The translations under genes were made by a program, and so were the position numbers. From RGIG7213 sp045540335 (lineage in GTDB: Bacteria; Bacillota; Clostridia; Oscillospirales; CAG-272), in assembly GCA_045540335.1 (NCBI GenBank), contig JAZQHC010000017.1:1-64000 (forward strand): DNA of 64,000 nucleotides, in the 5' to 3' direction. Every line of letters begins with the position of its first letter. Within the stretch, counting starts at the first letter, position 1. Of this stretch, positions 16,406 to 26,226 are shown piece by piece. The notes beneath the pieces were generated by a model that was not told the origin of the DNA, did not search any database, and saw only the letters and a list, made by a program, of their open reading frames with translations.

Positions 16406-19400
16406 ATGAAAAAGAGAAGCTTATCATTCTTTTTAGCAGTCCTTATGGTGGTTTCGGTTTTGCCGCTTTCAACCTGGGCAGCTGAAACTGCGAACGATGA
16501 CGGCACTTCTTTGTTGGCGGAAACAGACGTATTGGCAGATGCTATATATCTTCCCGTAACTGTTCGCGACTTTAAGAGTGACGGTATCTTGTTCGAGTAC
16601 AACAACAATAATAACTCGGCTGCCAGTGCAAGCAGTATTGCAACCAATTACGCGCCTGCAATTACCCCCAGCACGGGCAACCAGCTTGAAAAGGGGGCAA
16701 ACAGCGCCACGGGCGGATTCGGCCAGGCGTACGTTTCAAAAAGGTTGTCGGGTATTTCAGCTTCCGATACCGATGTTTCTTATCAGGTTAACGGCAGCAT
16801 GATATTAACGGCTGACGATAATAATAACGATGGCGTTATAGACCCGCAGCTGAACTTTACGCTGGATTCGTTTACTTACAGAAGTGACTATGCGCACAGC
16901 GCATACCGTTTTTTGGCGATGGTATATAAAAATCCTGATACTGAGATGATAAATTCCAGCTACAATATATTTTGGGGCGCAAGTACAAACGATTACGGTT
17001 CGAATACCATAACGAAAAAATACAGCGCAACCGCGGGTTCGACTTTGTCAAGCACAACGGGCGCATCGGGCTGGAACGTTGCGTTTATCGAAATTCCTTT
17101 TACAAACAAGCAGGTAATAAACAAATTAAGATTTGACTGGACGACAGATGCAAATGCAAAGGTTACGGTAGCAGGCATTTATCTTGTAAACCCGCCGAAG
17201 CAGCTTAATAAACAAGAAATAGTTGCTAAAAACAGCACCGACAAAACGTATGATGTCAGCACAGTAACTGTGCATACAGACAACCCCGCATCGTACTTCG
17301 GCGTTGATTCAAACGGCATGCTGTATGCAAGAATTACGGCTGCAGCTGCCCAACCGTTTGGTATAAGGGTTGGCACGAACCAGGAAGACCGTAACCAAAA
17401 GACCACGTACGGCGGCGACCAAAACGCCGTAGTTGCTATCAGATATAAAACGACGGCATCGGTTACTATGTGTATGATAAGAGGTTCTGACGGATTTGGT
17501 ACTTATCAAGCACAAGACCTTTTTTCTAACGGTAATTTAATTACCGACGGTAAATGGCACTGGCTTCTCGGCAGGTTTGCCGGTTATACTGCAGGCACGG
17601 ATATAAACAACTTCGGCTTGTATTTCAGGGGCGGTGCGCAGGGCGATACTATTGATATTGCCGAGGTAATACTTTTAACCGAAGCTGAGGTGAATAACTT
17701 CCGCGCATATGAAAGAGTATCGGGCAACGGCTCGGTAGAGCTTGCAAATGCCAACGATTATGACGAAGGCTTTAAAACGGTCACGACTAGCAACGGAACC
17801 ACGGATACTGTCGTAACAAAAACCGAATGCCAAGACGTTCTTGCACGTCCCTTTTATGACGGTAAAATCAAGAACCACTATACAAAATACATTGCGCAAA
17901 AGGCTAACGCCGTTGTAAACCTGTACGACTATACGTATGTGGAAAATGCATCGTCTTCGCGGCTTGATTTTGGTGCTAACGGTAAAAAGATTCGATACGT
18001 TCAGATAAGATACCGCGCAAGCAATTTCCCCGCAACGAACAGCAGCGGTACTTACATTCAAAATAAATTAACATTCCAATTTTATACGGTATCGGGCGAT
18101 ACGGCTACGCCGCCCATCAACAATCAAGCCGAAAGATCAGTAAGAATAGATGCCGACGGCACATGGCATACGTTGGTTATCGACCTTGGTACGAATTTCG
18201 AATGGTATTTGTTTGATATTTATACCAAGCTTCCCAACGGTGCAGTGCTTGACGTTGACTATATAACCTTCTTCCATCCGGATGCTACGGCTAACTCAAT
18301 TAACTCCTCCGGCATTTTAGGTGCAGAGTATTGGAACGTTAACAGAAGCAACAGTTCTAATCCGGGTGATTACATCAACAAATACACCAACGGTTACAAC
18401 TTTATACACGAAGCGTTTACCATGGTGCAATTTACCGCTATCAACGGTACCGTTCCAAGATCGGTTATAGACGGCAGAGCGTATGAATATATATGGAGTG
18501 ATATTGCAGCAAGCAAAGGTACTAAAGCTGCCGAAATACAAGCCGGATTAGGAGAAGCTACGGTTGGAATATCGTATCTTACGGGAACCCAAAATATTTA
18601 CGGCGGTAACTTTAATACTCATATTAAAAATGGTAGTACGTACGAGGCAGGCGGTTGGCATATAGGCCTTGTAGAGCCTGAGCTTGTCAATGGCAAAATA
18701 CGTTATAAGGAAGTAACGGTTAGATTCATCGCACGCGTTCTTTCGTTGGCGCTGATGATACCGTACGAAAACGCCGACGGTTCTCGTAACTATTCTGCGC
18801 TTGCGGGCGACAAGATAGACATGAAAGACCTTCAGTATTACGACCTTGAAGCTACAAACGGTGATACCTGCTTTGATTTGGCGCAATACCTTCGCTATAA
18901 AATAAAACGTTATAATGATTCAACCACGGATGCTTTCATCGTTGGCGGATATGACGAAACGTTAGAAAAGGTTCAAGACGAGGGCGATATAACGCTTAAA
19001 AATATCAGAACCTGTACGGATGCTGCGTATTATTTATTGAATAATATGTGGAATTCGTATGAAGATAACGGCTACGGCAGAAATACGTACCAATACAGTA
19101 ACATCGGCCTTATTCCTTTTAAAACAAGTAGCGGTGTAGATGCGTATATGTTCGGCTCTTCCTACACCAATACGGTATATTCCGATATTCAGAAAGACGG
19201 TTTAGGTATTATTTACAACACGCAAACCAAAAACGAGGTTTGGATGGCGGTTAACCCCGACCCCAACAACATAGCGGGAACGACGTCGGCAAACAGGTTT
19301 TTAACAAACTTCATCAGCGGATACGGCACAACGCATTCGCCGTACTATATCTCACTTGGTAACCTGGCAAATAACAAAAACGATTATTATTCGTTTACCA

Positions 19401-22400
19401 CGAAAGATGCGGCAGGCAAAGAGTTTAAAAACTGGTATAAAGTATCAAACTGGGATACTTTGGCAGGTGTAACGAGCGACAAGGCCAACGCACATTTTTA
19501 CGACCAATTTTATAAAAGCGGCGTAAACTACAACTCTACCATCGAGGGCAAGGGCCAGTTTACGTACAAGAAATCTGAAAACCTTTTCTTCACGTTCCTT
19601 GGGGACGACGACGTTTACCTGTTTATAAACAACAAGCTTGCACTTGACCTTGGCGGTGCGCACGTTCGCTCGGGCTACACGATAAATCTTAACTCCATGG
19701 CTGAGGACCTCGGCTTGGTAGATGGCGAAACGTACGACTTCTCGTTCTTCCAGGCAGAACGCCACGGCTTTGGTTCTAACTTCCAGATATTAACGAACAT
19801 TAAAATCGTAAACCCTGATATTGAGGTTGAAAAAACTGCTTCGCAATCCGGCAAGAATCTGCAATACGGTGCACAGGTTTCCGAAACAGAGCCTGTTGAC
19901 TACAACTTCATGCTTGAAAATACGAAAAAAAGCGATAAAACGCTTGTTCACCTTTCGTTTGACGACCCTGCAATCGGTATTCATTTAGGTTACGATACCT
20001 TAAGCTGGAATACCCATGCAAATATAAACAATATCACGGTTAAAACGTACGACGCTATATTGGATTCCGAGGGCGAGCCTACGGGCAATTACAACGTATA
20101 TACCTATCAGGCAAACTCTGACGACCCCGGCGTACTAGACCTTGACGAAGCTAAACTTAAGGAAATACTTACAGGTAAGCTGTTCCCCGATCAAGTGGCG
20201 GATACTGTCAACTACGGTATGTCTTACGGGGATAAAATAGAAATAATCGGTATAAAACACGTCCTTACCGAGGCGCAAGTACAGCAAGGTGCGTTCCGTA
20301 ATACGGTTACGGTGGTGGCAAACGTAATAACACCTGTCGGCACGTACGAGCCACTTGTTAAAAACGACACGTTCCTTGTTATCGTTGCAAACGATAAAAT
20401 ATATCTCTGGGCAGGCCACGAAAGAAGCTTTACGATGAATCAACTGTTTGCCGACGGCGAGTACCTCGGTACTTATCCGTTCTCGTATTACAGCAGCGGT
20501 ACGGCCACTGTTGAAGATGAAAAATATACGTTTACCGCAACAGCAGCGTATATTGCAAACAGCGCTACGGACACAGGCGCTACGGTAACGTTGGCGAGTG
20601 GTTCGAAAATCAGCGCTTATAAATTCACCGTATCGTTCCCGAATGTCGGAATGTATATGTTTGACTACAATATTACAACCACCGTTAAGGATTCAGGCGG
20701 TACGGTTAAGGAAAATACAACGTATAAGTATTCCGTTGCGGTTTACGTATATGATGTAGAAGACGTACATTTTGAAATCGACTACGGTCTGCCGGTTGCC
20801 CTTTCTACAAGTGGTGACGGTAAGATAGTGGGCAATGTCTGCGCTGACGATACCTTGGCGTTGGATGAAAATGGATCCACAACCTGGAAAACTTTCGGAT
20901 ATTGTGATTCGGAGGGTGAGGTAAGCGGTTTGAATGCAACAAGTGGCTCGAACGGCCAGGGCGATTTCAGCGCAATATCGGGCGATGCCGCAACCGGATA
21001 TAATTTCACCTACACACCGAATAAATTCATCGAAAAAGCAGATGAAGTTTACTTGAAGTTCGGCGTTTCCGAAGACCATAGTTCAACTGAACCCAAACCC
21101 TATACGGTAACAATGGGTATCGTAATGTGGAAAAAAATCTCCATGCGACCCGCTTCTGTAATGTATTATGAAGAATACATCGACTCCATAAAGACAAATG
21201 ACACATACGGCGTAACGTATTACGGCAACGGTATAGCGTTGAATGATGGCAAGCCCGTTGCAAAATACTGCCAATCTGCAGACCAATCGCTTCAATACGG
21301 ATACGACCCTGCATATAATGAAGATCTTAAAACAAACAACGACGCAATCCCTGCGGAATATTACAGCAAATGGTTTAAAAAGCTTTACACCTTAGAGGGA
21401 ACGGGTACAGGCGGATTTGACGGCAAGGGTAACAACTACGCCTTCAGTAACAACAGCGTATTGTTCCTTAACGTTGGCGGTAGCAAAGACGACGCTAACT
21501 CGTACTATTCCTCTTATATGGGTAAAGAGGGTACTGATCGTTCTGTAGTAAACTTTACGTTTAGCGGTACGGGCTTCGAGCTTATCAGCTATACTAACCT
21601 TTATACGGCAACGTTTATGGTAGAGGTTTATAATTCAAGTGATGAACTGGTGCAAAGAAAGACCGTAATGACGAAATATACGAACGGCCAGCTTCACCAG
21701 ATACCCGTTATCGACTTTGAAACGCCAACGTACGGCACATATACCGTTCACGTTTATGCAATCCCGTCTGCGTCGGGTGCTTCACCGTTGTTCTATCTTG
21801 ACGGTATAAGGATATTCAACCCCATGGATCCTTCAGCTTCTTTACCAAACGCTGAAGTGGGCGATTATCTTGCAACTGAAAGATATACGTCGTTTAACGA
21901 AATACGCAACAACATCCTTGATGATAAAATTATCATTTCCAAGGTAGAGGTTGATGCAAAAGGCAACGTTATTGCCAAAGCAGGTACCAACAGCGCACTT
22001 GTTGAACACGTAGGCAAGGGCCTTGGCGGACTTTACGATGCGCCTGTTGGCACAAAGAGCGACGAATCAGCACTTACGTATGCTTCCGTTGGTCCTAACA
22101 ACGAAATATATCTTGATAAAAACAGCGCGATAACCTTCTTGCTTAAAGAAGCTACGCTTACTTCAAATAATGCATATCCCGCTTCAAGAACGTTCCAGAT
22201 AGAAGCGAAGATGTTGGGCGAAAATTCAACCGGCACGTTGCTTACCTATGCAACGACAGACGGTGCAGCAGTTGCCCCCGTATTAAGCTATACGGCAATG
22301 TATTTCCCGATATCCGTTACAGAATGTCCTGCGGTAACAGTTAACGATTCTACTTACTACGTTGTAACCATTGGCTGTGCAGACGATGTAAAGAATAACT

Positions 22401-22867
22401 ACGTTGATGGCGTAATCAGTCTTACGTCGTTCAAGATGAACGGATACGAGCTTTGCACAAACCTCTCCACACTTATAACAACAGAGGAAACTGCAAACGC
22501 TGCCACAACTGAAGTAACAAGAACAGTATATGAAAATATGATCGATATTTCCGCATATGCTTTGGCATACAACGGCGATCTGTTTGTAAAAACTGTAACG
22601 GCTTCACCGTCGGCAATAGCAGGGGAAACCATTAAATTGAATATCGTTGCTTCTGCAAATGCAGATAGGGTATTTGTAAAAGATGCAAGCGGCGAATTTG
22701 TGGAAAGCACGGTTCAAAGCGTTAAAACCTTGGGCGAATACAAGATATTCACAGTAACTATAAACGCGCCTGAAGAAGCAGGCACTTACCAATACGCTGT
22801 AACGGTTCAAGACGGCGATAACAGATTGTCTGAAGAAATGCGTACGGCGGCAATAAAGGTAAATTAA
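16406..22867 (+). CDS. Giant secreted protein with fibro-slime/PA14-like domain
   Basis: A 2153-residue protein starting with a clear Sec signal peptide (MKKRSLSFFLAVLMVV..., cleavage after STWA-A near residue 30). The body is Asn/Thr/Tyr-rich and beta-type, with several carbohydrate-binding-like blocks in the first 900 residues. Residues about 985-1135 match the fibro-slime domain, a PA14-like calcium-dependent fold, with the landmarks GDDDVYLFINNKLALDLGG and HVRSGYTINL. Later parts look Ig-like. No LPXTG, SLH or membrane anchor is visible at the C-terminus, so it may be released or held non-covalently. Strong promoter and SD suggest abundant synthesis. Adhesion or glycan binding is likely; no catalytic motif was found. 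Confidence 0.8.
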   Translation: MKKRSLSFFLAVLMVVSVLPLSTWAAETANDDGTSLLAETDVLADAIYLPVTVRDFKSDGILFEYNNNNNSAASASSIATNYAPAITPSTGNQLEKGANSATGGFGQAYVSKRLSGISASDTDVSYQVNGSMILTADDNNNDGVIDPQLNFTLDSFTYRSDYAHSAYRFLAMVYKNPDTEMINSSYNIFWGASTNDYGSNTITKKYSATAGSTLSSTTGASGWNVAFIEIPFTNKQVINKLRFDWTTDANAKVTVAGIYLVNPPKQLNKQEIVAKNSTDKTYDVSTVTVHTDNPASYFGVDSNGMLYARITAAAAQPFGIRVGTNQEDRNQKTTYGGDQNAVVAIRYKTTASVTMCMIRGSDGFGTYQAQDLFSNGNLITDGKWHWLLGRFAGYTAGTDINNFGLYFRGGAQGDTIDIAEVILLTEAEVNNFRAYERVSGNGSVELANANDYDEGFKTVTTSNGTTDTVVTKTECQDVLARPFYDGKIKNHYTKYIAQKANAVVNLYDYTYVENASSSRLDFGANGKKIRYVQIRYRASNFPATNSSGTYIQNKLTFQFYTVSGDTATPPINNQAERSVRIDADGTWHTLVIDLGTNFEWYLFDIYTKLPNGAVLDVDYITFFHPDATANSINSSGILGAEYWNVNRSNSSNPGDYINKYTNGYNFIHEAFTMVQFTAINGTVPRSVIDGRAYEYIWSDIAASKGTKAAEIQAGLGEATVGISYLTGTQNIYGGNFNTHIKNGSTYEAGGWHIGLVEPELVNGKIRYKEVTVRFIARVLSLALMIPYENADGSRNYSALAGDKIDMKDLQYYDLEATNGDTCFDLAQYLRYKIKRYNDSTTDAFIVGGYDETLEKVQDEGDITLKNIRTCTDAAYYLLNNMWNSYEDNGYGRNTYQYSNIGLIPFKTSSGVDAYMFGSSYTNTVYSDIQKDGLGIIYNTQTKNEVWMAVNPDPNNIAGTTSANRFLTNFISGYGTTHSPYYISLGNLANNKNDYYSFTTKDAAGKEFKNWYKVSNWDTLAGVTSDKANAHFYDQFYKSGVNYNSTIEGKGQFTYKKSENLFFTFLGDDDVYLFINNKLALDLGGAHVRSGYTINLNSMAEDLGLVDGETYDFSFFQAERHGFGSNFQILTNIKIVNPDIEVEKTASQSGKNLQYGAQVSETEPVDYNFMLENTKKSDKTLVHLSFDDPAIGIHLGYDTLSWNTHANINNITVKTYDAILDSEGEPTGNYNVYTYQANSDDPGVLDLDEAKLKEILTGKLFPDQVADTVNYGMSYGDKIEIIGIKHVLTEAQVQQGAFRNTVTVVANVITPVGTYEPLVKNDTFLVIVANDKIYLWAGHERSFTMNQLFADGEYLGTYPFSYYSSGTATVEDEKYTFTATAAYIANSATDTGATVTLASGSKISAYKFTVSFPNVGMYMFDYNITTTVKDSGGTVKENTTYKYSVAVYVYDVEDVHFEIDYGLPVALSTSGDGKIVGNVCADDTLALDENGSTTWKTFGYCDSEGEVSGLNATSGSNGQGDFSAISGDAATGYNFTYTPNKFIEKADEVYLKFGVSEDHSSTEPKPYTVTMGIVMWKKISMRPASVMYYEEYIDSIKTNDTYGVTYYGNGIALNDGKPVAKYCQSADQSLQYGYDPAYNEDLKTNNDAIPAEYYSKWFKKLYTLEGTGTGGFDGKGNNYAFSNNSVLFLNVGGSKDDANSYYSSYMGKEGTDRSVVNFTFSGTGFELISYTNLYTATFMVEVYNSSDELVQRKTVMTKYTNGQLHQIPVIDFETPTYGTYTVHVYAIPSASGASPLFYLDGIRIFNPMDPSASLPNAEVGDYLATERYTSFNEIRNNILDDKIIISKVEVDAKGNVIAKAGTNSALVEHVGKGLGGLYDAPVGTKSDESALTYASVGPNNEIYLDKNSAITFLLKEATLTSNNAYPASRTFQIEAKMLGENSTGTLLTYATTDGAAVAPVLSYTAMYFPISVTECPAVTVNDSTYYVVTIGCADDVKNNYVDGVISLTSFKMNGYELCTNLSTLITTEETANAATTEVTRTVYENMIDISAYALAYNGDLFVKTVTASPSAIAGETIKLNIVASANADRVFVKDASGEFVESTVQSVKTLGEYKIFTVTINAPEEAGTYQYAVTVQDGDNRLSEEMRTAAIKVN

Positions 22868-22879
22868 AGGAGGGCAAAG

Positions 22880-23119
22880 ATGATGACAACTAAAAAGGCA
22901 TATTCTAAGCCCACGCTTCACGCTGAAAGATTTCAGATAAACAAATCTATTTCTACAACGTGTATGGACCCTACGATAAGCGACCTTATCGACGTGCTTG
23001 GCTTGTTCAACACAGATACGGAAACAACCTGCGCCATGACCCCTGAAGAAGCGGGCCTCGGCGATGGATACGAAATGGCGTGCTACCACACCATAGACGT
23101 ATCGTTTGGTTCAAACTGA
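22880..23119 (+). CDS. Small Cys-containing protein following the giant gene
   Basis: A 79-residue protein with SD AAAGGAGG starting 12 bases after the giant gene's stop, so co-transcribed. The N-terminus KKAYSKPTLHAERFQINKSI, followed by Cys28 and two more Cys (TTC, MAC), follows a Y-x-KP-x5-E-x-F pattern that I recall from many short clostridial proteins of unknown function. It has no signal peptide or membrane helix. Role unknown: possibilities are a secreted-protein partner or a peptide precursor, but no maturation enzyme is nearby. The reading is supported by SD, position and the terminator right after it. Confidence 0.65.
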   Translation: MMTTKKAYSKPTLHAERFQINKSISTTCMDPTISDLIDVLGLFNTDTETTCAMTPEEAGLGDGYEMACYHTIDVSFGSN

Positions 23120-23130
23120 TGTAAAAATAA

Positions 23131-23163
23131 AATCGGCAGAACGGTGTTCTGCCGATTTTTTTG
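23131..23163 (+). terminator. Intrinsic terminator of the giant-gene operon
   Basis: AATCGGCAGAAC pairs with GTTCTGCCGATT around a short GGT-type loop, then a run of T. Confidence 0.9.
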
Positions 23164-23172
23164 TATAACGAA

Positions 23173-23480
23173 AACCACCTGCTTAGCAGGTGATCAGATA
23201 GAGGCTTTTGGTGATGAGTAATTCCGCCGCAGCGATAGGCACCTTCTGAAAGGAAGCTGTCGAGCGAATGCAGACTGAAGTACAGTTCGTAATGATAAAA
23301 TTCAGCAAAACGGGACTGTAATGCAGGCTTCTTCCACCGCGTTGCGGTTTCCCTTCCTCTTTGAGGAAGGCTTTGAATTGCCACATCTGTGGCGGCAGGG
23401 CACCGTTTGCAAGTGTCAAATGCTTCGGTGGGCTTTAAGCCCCGCCGGTAACACGCCCTTATAGGGTTAAGCAAGCCGCA
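23173..23480. repeat. Dispersed ~310-bp repeat, copy 1
   Basis: The copy begins with an ACCACCTGC element right behind a terminator, carries AGTAATTCCGCCGCAGCGAT, TGTCGAGCGAATGCAGACTG and the palindrome CTTCCTCTTTGAGGAAG, and ends near GCAAGCCGC. It matches 41631-41935 over nearly its whole length, and in parts 30547-30653 and 31681-31873. A minus-strand open frame inside (23183-23419) is shared by copies but has no SD and is probably not a gene. Confidence 0.85.
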
Positions 23481-23535
23481 GGGCGGCTGTGCACGCTTGT
23501 GCTTGCGTAGTTTCTTTTTGCAAGCGCTGATGATA

Positions 23536-23564
23536 TTGACAAATGCTTTGCTTTGTGATACAAT
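23536..23564 (+). promoter_or_regulatory. Promoter of the aroE-aroK gene
   Basis: TTGACA (23536-23541), 17-base spacer, TACAAT (23559-23564), with TGA before the -10. Confidence 0.75.
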
Positions 23565-23593
23565 TTTGCTATCTTTTGAAAGGTGTTTTTAAT

Positions 23594-24823
23594 ATGATAT
23601 ACGGCCTTATAGGGCGCAAGCTGCCGCATAGCTTGTCACCCTTGATACATGAAAAAACGGGCTGTCAACCGTACGAATTGAAAGAGTTAGAGCCCGAAGA
23701 ATTAAACGAATTTTTTGAAAAACGCGATTTTAAGGGTATAAACGTTACCATACCGTATAAAACAGAGGCGTTTAAGTATTGCGACGTTTTATCGCCATTG
23801 GCACAACGCATAGGGTGCGTTAACACCGTTGTTAAAATGGCAGACGGCAGGCTTTTCGGCGATAATACGGATTATTACGGTCTGTTTTCGATGATGAAGG
23901 CATGCGGTATTGATGCAAAGGGAAAAAAGGCGCTTGTATTGGGAAGCGGCGGTTCGTCTTTAACGGCGCGCACCGTTCTTGAGGATATGGGTGCAGAACA
24001 AATAATAATCGTTTCGCGCACGGGCGAAAACAACTATTCTAACCTGCATTTGCACGCAGATGCCGCCGTTATAGTTAACACTACCCCCGTGGGAATGTAT
24101 CCCGATAAAACGGATATGTGCCCCGTTGATATATCGCTTTTTCCAAATCTTCAAGGCGTTGCCGACTTGATTTTTAACCCCTTAAACACCGTATTGGTTC
24201 AATCGGCACAGAAAAGGGGCATAAAGGCGTGCGGCGGTATATCTATGCTTGTAAGGCAGGGTTTTCGCGCGGCAGAGCATTTCCGCGGCTGTACCTTTAC
24301 CGAGGAAGAAATGGCAAATGCGGAAAAAGAAGTGGTGCAAAGCGTGAAAAATATCGTGCTTATCGGTATGCCCGGGTGCGGTAAATCCACGTTGGGCAAG
24401 CTGCTTGCAGAAAAGCTTAAGCGCGATTTTTACGATACGGACGCCCTTATAGAAGAAAGCGAAAAAACCTCTATACCCGAAATTTTTGCCCTTCATGGAG
24501 AGGAATATTTCCGCGATGCCGAAAGCAGAATAATTGCCGAGGTATCGCAAAAAAAAGGTGCTGTTATCGCCGTTGGCGGCGGCGCGGTATTAAGAGAGAA
24601 GAACCAAACGTTTTTGCGCGGTAATTCGCTTGTAGTATTTATGCAGCGCGATATTTCCGCTTTGCCTACCGACGGGCGGCCGCTGTCTAAAAACCTTGAA
24701 CAAATGTATAAAACACGCTTGCCCATATACAGACAAGCGTGCCATAAAGAGATTATTTTAAATTCCGATAACATCGGCGGAAATTTTGATATTCTGCTGT
24801 CATCTACCGGGTATAAGGCTTAA
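23594..24823 (+). CDS. Shikimate dehydrogenase / shikimate kinase fusion
   Basis: A 409-residue bifunctional enzyme of the shikimate pathway. Residues 1-250 are AroE (3-dehydroshikimate + NADPH to shikimate): SLSPLIHEKTG substrate loop, NVTIPYK with the catalytic Lys, DNTDYYG, GSGGSS nucleotide loop, NTTPVGMYP. Residues ~255-409 are AroK (shikimate + ATP to shikimate 3-phosphate): Walker A GMPGCGKST at 258-266, DTDALIE, FRDAES, and GGGAVLR. The two activities are consecutive steps, so fusion would couple them. ATG 23594 is used, since AroE homology begins there (MIYGLIGRKLPHS). The 3' end overlaps the convergent rarA gene by 4 bases. Confidence 0.93.
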   Translation: MIYGLIGRKLPHSLSPLIHEKTGCQPYELKELEPEELNEFFEKRDFKGINVTIPYKTEAFKYCDVLSPLAQRIGCVNTVVKMADGRLFGDNTDYYGLFSMMKACGIDAKGKKALVLGSGGSSLTARTVLEDMGAEQIIIVSRTGENNYSNLHLHADAAVIVNTTPVGMYPDKTDMCPVDISLFPNLQGVADLIFNPLNTVLVQSAQKRGIKACGGISMLVRQGFRAAEHFRGCTFTEEEMANAEKEVVQSVKNIVLIGMPGCGKSTLGKLLAEKLKRDFYDTDALIEESEKTSIPEIFALHGEEYFRDAESRIIAEVSQKKGAVIAVGGGAVLREKNQTFLRGNSLVVFMQRDISALPTDGRPLSKNLEQMYKTRLPIYRQACHKEIILNSDNIGGNFDILLSSTGYKA

Positions 24824-26079
24824 GATTTTATCTTATCCCAATACGCCTTGGCGGTTTGTTCCGTCTTGTTTGCGCCGTAGGTGTAATATACTGTGTTTTT
24901 TATGTCGTCCGGCAGGTATTGCTGGGCGACATAGTCGTTTTCATAGGCGTGCGGATATTTATATCCGTCACCGTGCCCGATAGATGATGCGCCCGCGTAA
25001 TGGCTGTCAAGCAGATGCGAGGGAATGCTTTTGCCCTTACCCTTTGCTATGTCGGCGGCTGCTGCGTCGTACGCCATATACGCGCTTGCCGATTTTGGTG
25101 CAGTTGCCAGATTGATAACGCAATTTGCAAGCGGTATGCGCGCCTCGGGCAAGCCAAGCGACAACGCCTGCCGGCAACACGCGTAGGTTATTGCGGCCGC
25201 CATCGGATACGCCGCGCCTATATCTTCAGATGCGATAACCGAAAGCCTTCGTATAACGCTTAACAGCTCGCCTGCGGAAAGAAGCTTTGCCAAATAGAAT
25301 ATCGAAGCGTCAGCATCAGAGCCGCGAATGGATTTCTGCAAAGCGGAAAGAAGGTCGTAATGGCTGTCGCCGTCTTTAGAAAAAGCGCCTTGGCCGCGCA
25401 TAGCATCGGGAATAAATTGGTCTGCCAGCTCTTTAGTGATAACCGTATCTGCACCGTAATATATATGCTCAAGCATGGTGATGCAACGGCGCACGTCACC
25501 GCTGCAAACGCGTGCAATATATTCTGCTGTTTCTTCGTTAAAGGCGATGTTTTTTTTGTTGTCGTCGTTTAATATATCCACCGCTTTAAGCAAACGGGGC
25601 ACGCATTCCTTCGGTGTTACGGGCTTGAATTCGAACACCGCGCTTCGCGATATTACCGCGCCGTAAACAGAGAAAAACGGGTTTTCTGCGGTTGAAGCGA
25701 TAAGGGTTATTCTGCCGTCTTCAATATATTCCAGCAGTGACTGCTGCTGTTTTTTGTTGAAATACTGTATTTCGTCAAGGTAAAGCAATATTCCGCCTTG
25801 GCCGATAACGCTTTGTGTTTGCTCGGCTATGTCGCGCACGTCTGTAAGGGACGCCGTCGTTGCGTTAAGCTTGTACATAGTCATGCCGGAACGCTTGGCA
25901 ATAATGTTTGCGCAGGTTGTTTTACCCGTTCCGGGCGGGCCGAAAAATATCATATTTGCCATATGGCCCGATTCTACCATTCGGCGTAAAGCGCCGTTTT
26001 TGCCGAATAAATGGCTTTGCCCTACGATATCGTCAAATTCCGTTGGGCGCATTCTGTCTGCCAAGGGGCGACCTTTCAT
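24820..26079 (-). CDS. rarA: Replication-associated recombination protein A (AAA+ ATPase)
   Basis: A 419-residue clamp-loader-like AAA+ ATPase of the RarA/MgsA/WRNIP1 family, which acts at stalled replication forks. It has Walker A FFGPPGTGKTT at about 46-54, Walker B LLYLDEIQYF, sensor-1 STAENPFF, and the conserved C-terminal KSIRGSDADASIFYLAKLL and tetramerisation region ending in ...QQYLPDDIKNTVYY. It starts with the typical MRPTEFDDIVGQ. It has its own promoter (26142-26114) and is divergent from the repeat-rich region described at 26143-26402. Confidence 0.95.
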   Translation of the reverse strand: MKGRPLADRMRPTEFDDIVGQSHLFGKNGALRRMVESGHMANMIFFGPPGTGKTTCANIIAKRSGMTMYKLNATTASLTDVRDIAEQTQSVIGQGGILLYLDEIQYFNKKQQQSLLEYIEDGRITLIASTAENPFFSVYGAVISRSAVFEFKPVTPKECVPRLLKAVDILNDDNKKNIAFNEETAEYIARVCSGDVRRCITMLEHIYYGADTVITKELADQFIPDAMRGQGAFSKDGDSHYDLLSALQKSIRGSDADASIFYLAKLLSAGELLSVIRRLSVIASEDIGAAYPMAAAITYACCRQALSLGLPEARIPLANCVINLATAPKSASAYMAYDAAAADIAKGKGKSIPSHLLDSHYAGASSIGHGDGYKYPHAYENDYVAQQYLPDDIKNTVYYTYGANKTEQTAKAYWDKIKS

Positions 26080-26113
26080 ATCTGTTACCGCTTTCTTCGT
26101 TATTTACCTTAAA

Positions 26114-26142
26114 ATTATACCATGCTTTTGGCAATAAGTCAA
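26114..26142 (-). promoter_or_regulatory. Promoter of rarA
   Basis: On the minus strand TTGACT (26142-26137), 17-base spacer, TATAAT (26119-26114), with TGG before the -10. Confidence 0.8.
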
Positions 26143-26150
26143 CCGAAAAC

Positions 26151-26162
26151 ACAAACGTTTGT
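26151..26162. promoter_or_regulatory. Palindrome upstream of rarA
   Basis: ACAAACGTTTGT is a perfect 12-bp palindrome, 8 bases upstream of the rarA -35. It differs from the LexA operator of this genome. It may be an operator; no factor is known. Confidence 0.4.
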
Positions 26163-26188
26163 TTGCAATATTTAATACCAAAACCCAC

Positions 26189-26224
26189 TGGGTTATTTTG
26201 GGTTGCCTTGGGTTATTTTGGGTT
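26189..26224. repeat. 20-bp tandem direct repeats
   Basis: TGGGTTATTTTGGGTT occurs twice (26189-26204, 26209-26224) with an exact 20-base period. An inverted copy of its end (AACCCA, 26182-26187) adjoins the first unit. Confidence 0.85.
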
Positions 26225-26226
26225 TG

